This document shows positions 14,161-14,342 of a DNA stretch of 14,342 nt, piece after piece (the stretch's first letter is position 1; each line of letters opens with the position of its first letter). The stretch is taken from NCBI GenBank assembly GCA_900555675.1, contig UNSN01000015.1, positions 1 to 14,342 of the forward strand. The letters are read 5' to 3'. The notes under the pieces were generated by a model. That model was not told where the DNA came from. It searched no databases and saw only the letters and a program-made list of their open reading frames with translations. The translations under genes were made by a program, and so were the position numbers. Source of the DNA: Candidatus Saccharimonadota bacterium. Lineage in GTDB: Bacteria; Patescibacteriota; Saccharimonadia; Saccharimonadales; Saccharimonadaceae.

Positions 14161-14342
14161 GTGACTACAAAGAATATCAAAAATCAAGGTTTTACACTAG
14201 TTGAGCTTTTGATCGTTATCGTGATCATCGCAATTTTGACAGTTGTTTCTTTGGTTGCATACAACGGTTTGCAAAACCAGGCAAAGACATCTGCTGCTAA
14301 ATCTGCTGCTGACGCTGTTGCTAAGAAAGCTGAGCTATACAA
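14161..14342 (+). CDS. Type IV major pilin (PilA/PilE-like), 3' end beyond window
   Basis: The first 60 residues of a classical prepilin. Leader MTTKNIKNQG, then FTLVELLIVIVIIAILTVVS with cleavage after Gly10, Phe1 and Glu5. The helix continues as AYNGLQNQAKTSAAKSAADAVAKK, the Ala/Lys-rich form common in major pilins. It has its own strong promoter and Shine-Dalgarno site, and its codon choice is uniform (mostly GCT for Ala), which suggests high expression compared with the minor pilins upstream. The GTG start and incomplete 3' end limit further assignment. Confidence 0.93.
   Translation, partial: MTTKNIKNQGFTLVELLIVIVIIAILTVVSLVAYNGLQNQAKTSAAKSAADAVAKKAELY

Noticed and set aside
1..14342. 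Insertion sequences, CRISPR arrays, prophage genes or attachment sites, including at the two tRNA genes
   Set aside because: No transposase or integrase motifs, no regular spacer-repeat arrays, and no duplicated tRNA 3' ends were seen.

Overview
The window looks like a chromosomal segment of a small-genome bacterium of the Candidate Phyla Radiation, most likely Candidatus Saccharibacteria (TM7). The signs are moderately low GC, tightly packed and often overlapping genes, NAD precursor salvage (nicotinamide to nicotinate to NaMN) under an NrtR-type regulator, a MurT/GatD pair, type IV pilin genes, and many genes whose start codon sits directly behind a -10 box (leaderless transcripts). TGA serves as a stop codon (pncB, murB and the PilW/GspJ-like gene), so this is not one of the TGA=Gly lineages (Gracilibacteria, Absconditabacteria). 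The phylum call is inference; no marker gene such as 16S rRNA is present.

Layout. Positions 1-2700 (minus strand) hold an NAD salvage module: the regulator nrtR (1985-2659), then pncA (nicotinamidase) and pncB (nicotinate phosphoribosyltransferase). A 26-bp inverted repeat centred on the pncA -10 box is a candidate NrtR operator. A tRNA-Pro(TGG) (plus) and a bidirectional terminator separate this from a minus-strand envelope operon (6422 down to 2923): murT, gatD (lipid II amidation) and a GT-C membrane glycosyltransferase. A very compact divergent promoter region (6430-6460) drives murT one way and, the other way, a two-gene plus-strand operon: a small membrane protein and a membrane-anchored Clp/Hsp100-like double AAA+ protein that has lost the pore-loop motifs of both rings. 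A minus-strand tRNA-Arg(TCG) with its own terminator follows, then murB (plus).

Positions 10545-14083 hold a four-gene minor-pilin operon whose order resembles GspH/FimU, GspI/PilV, GspJ/PilW, GspK/PilX. The last gene joins a PilX/GspK-like membrane anchor lacking Glu5 to a seven-repeat RCC1 beta-propeller with one cysteine pair per blade. This is a candidate pilus-tip adhesin and the most interesting object here. A separate strong promoter and Shine-Dalgarno site then start a major type IV pilin gene cut off by the window end.

Together the segment couples cofactor scavenging, peptidoglycan precursor synthesis and amidation, and a surface pilus, which fits a host-dependent epibiont. There is no stretch above 300 bases without a gene, and I saw no insertion sequence, CRISPR array or prophage gene.
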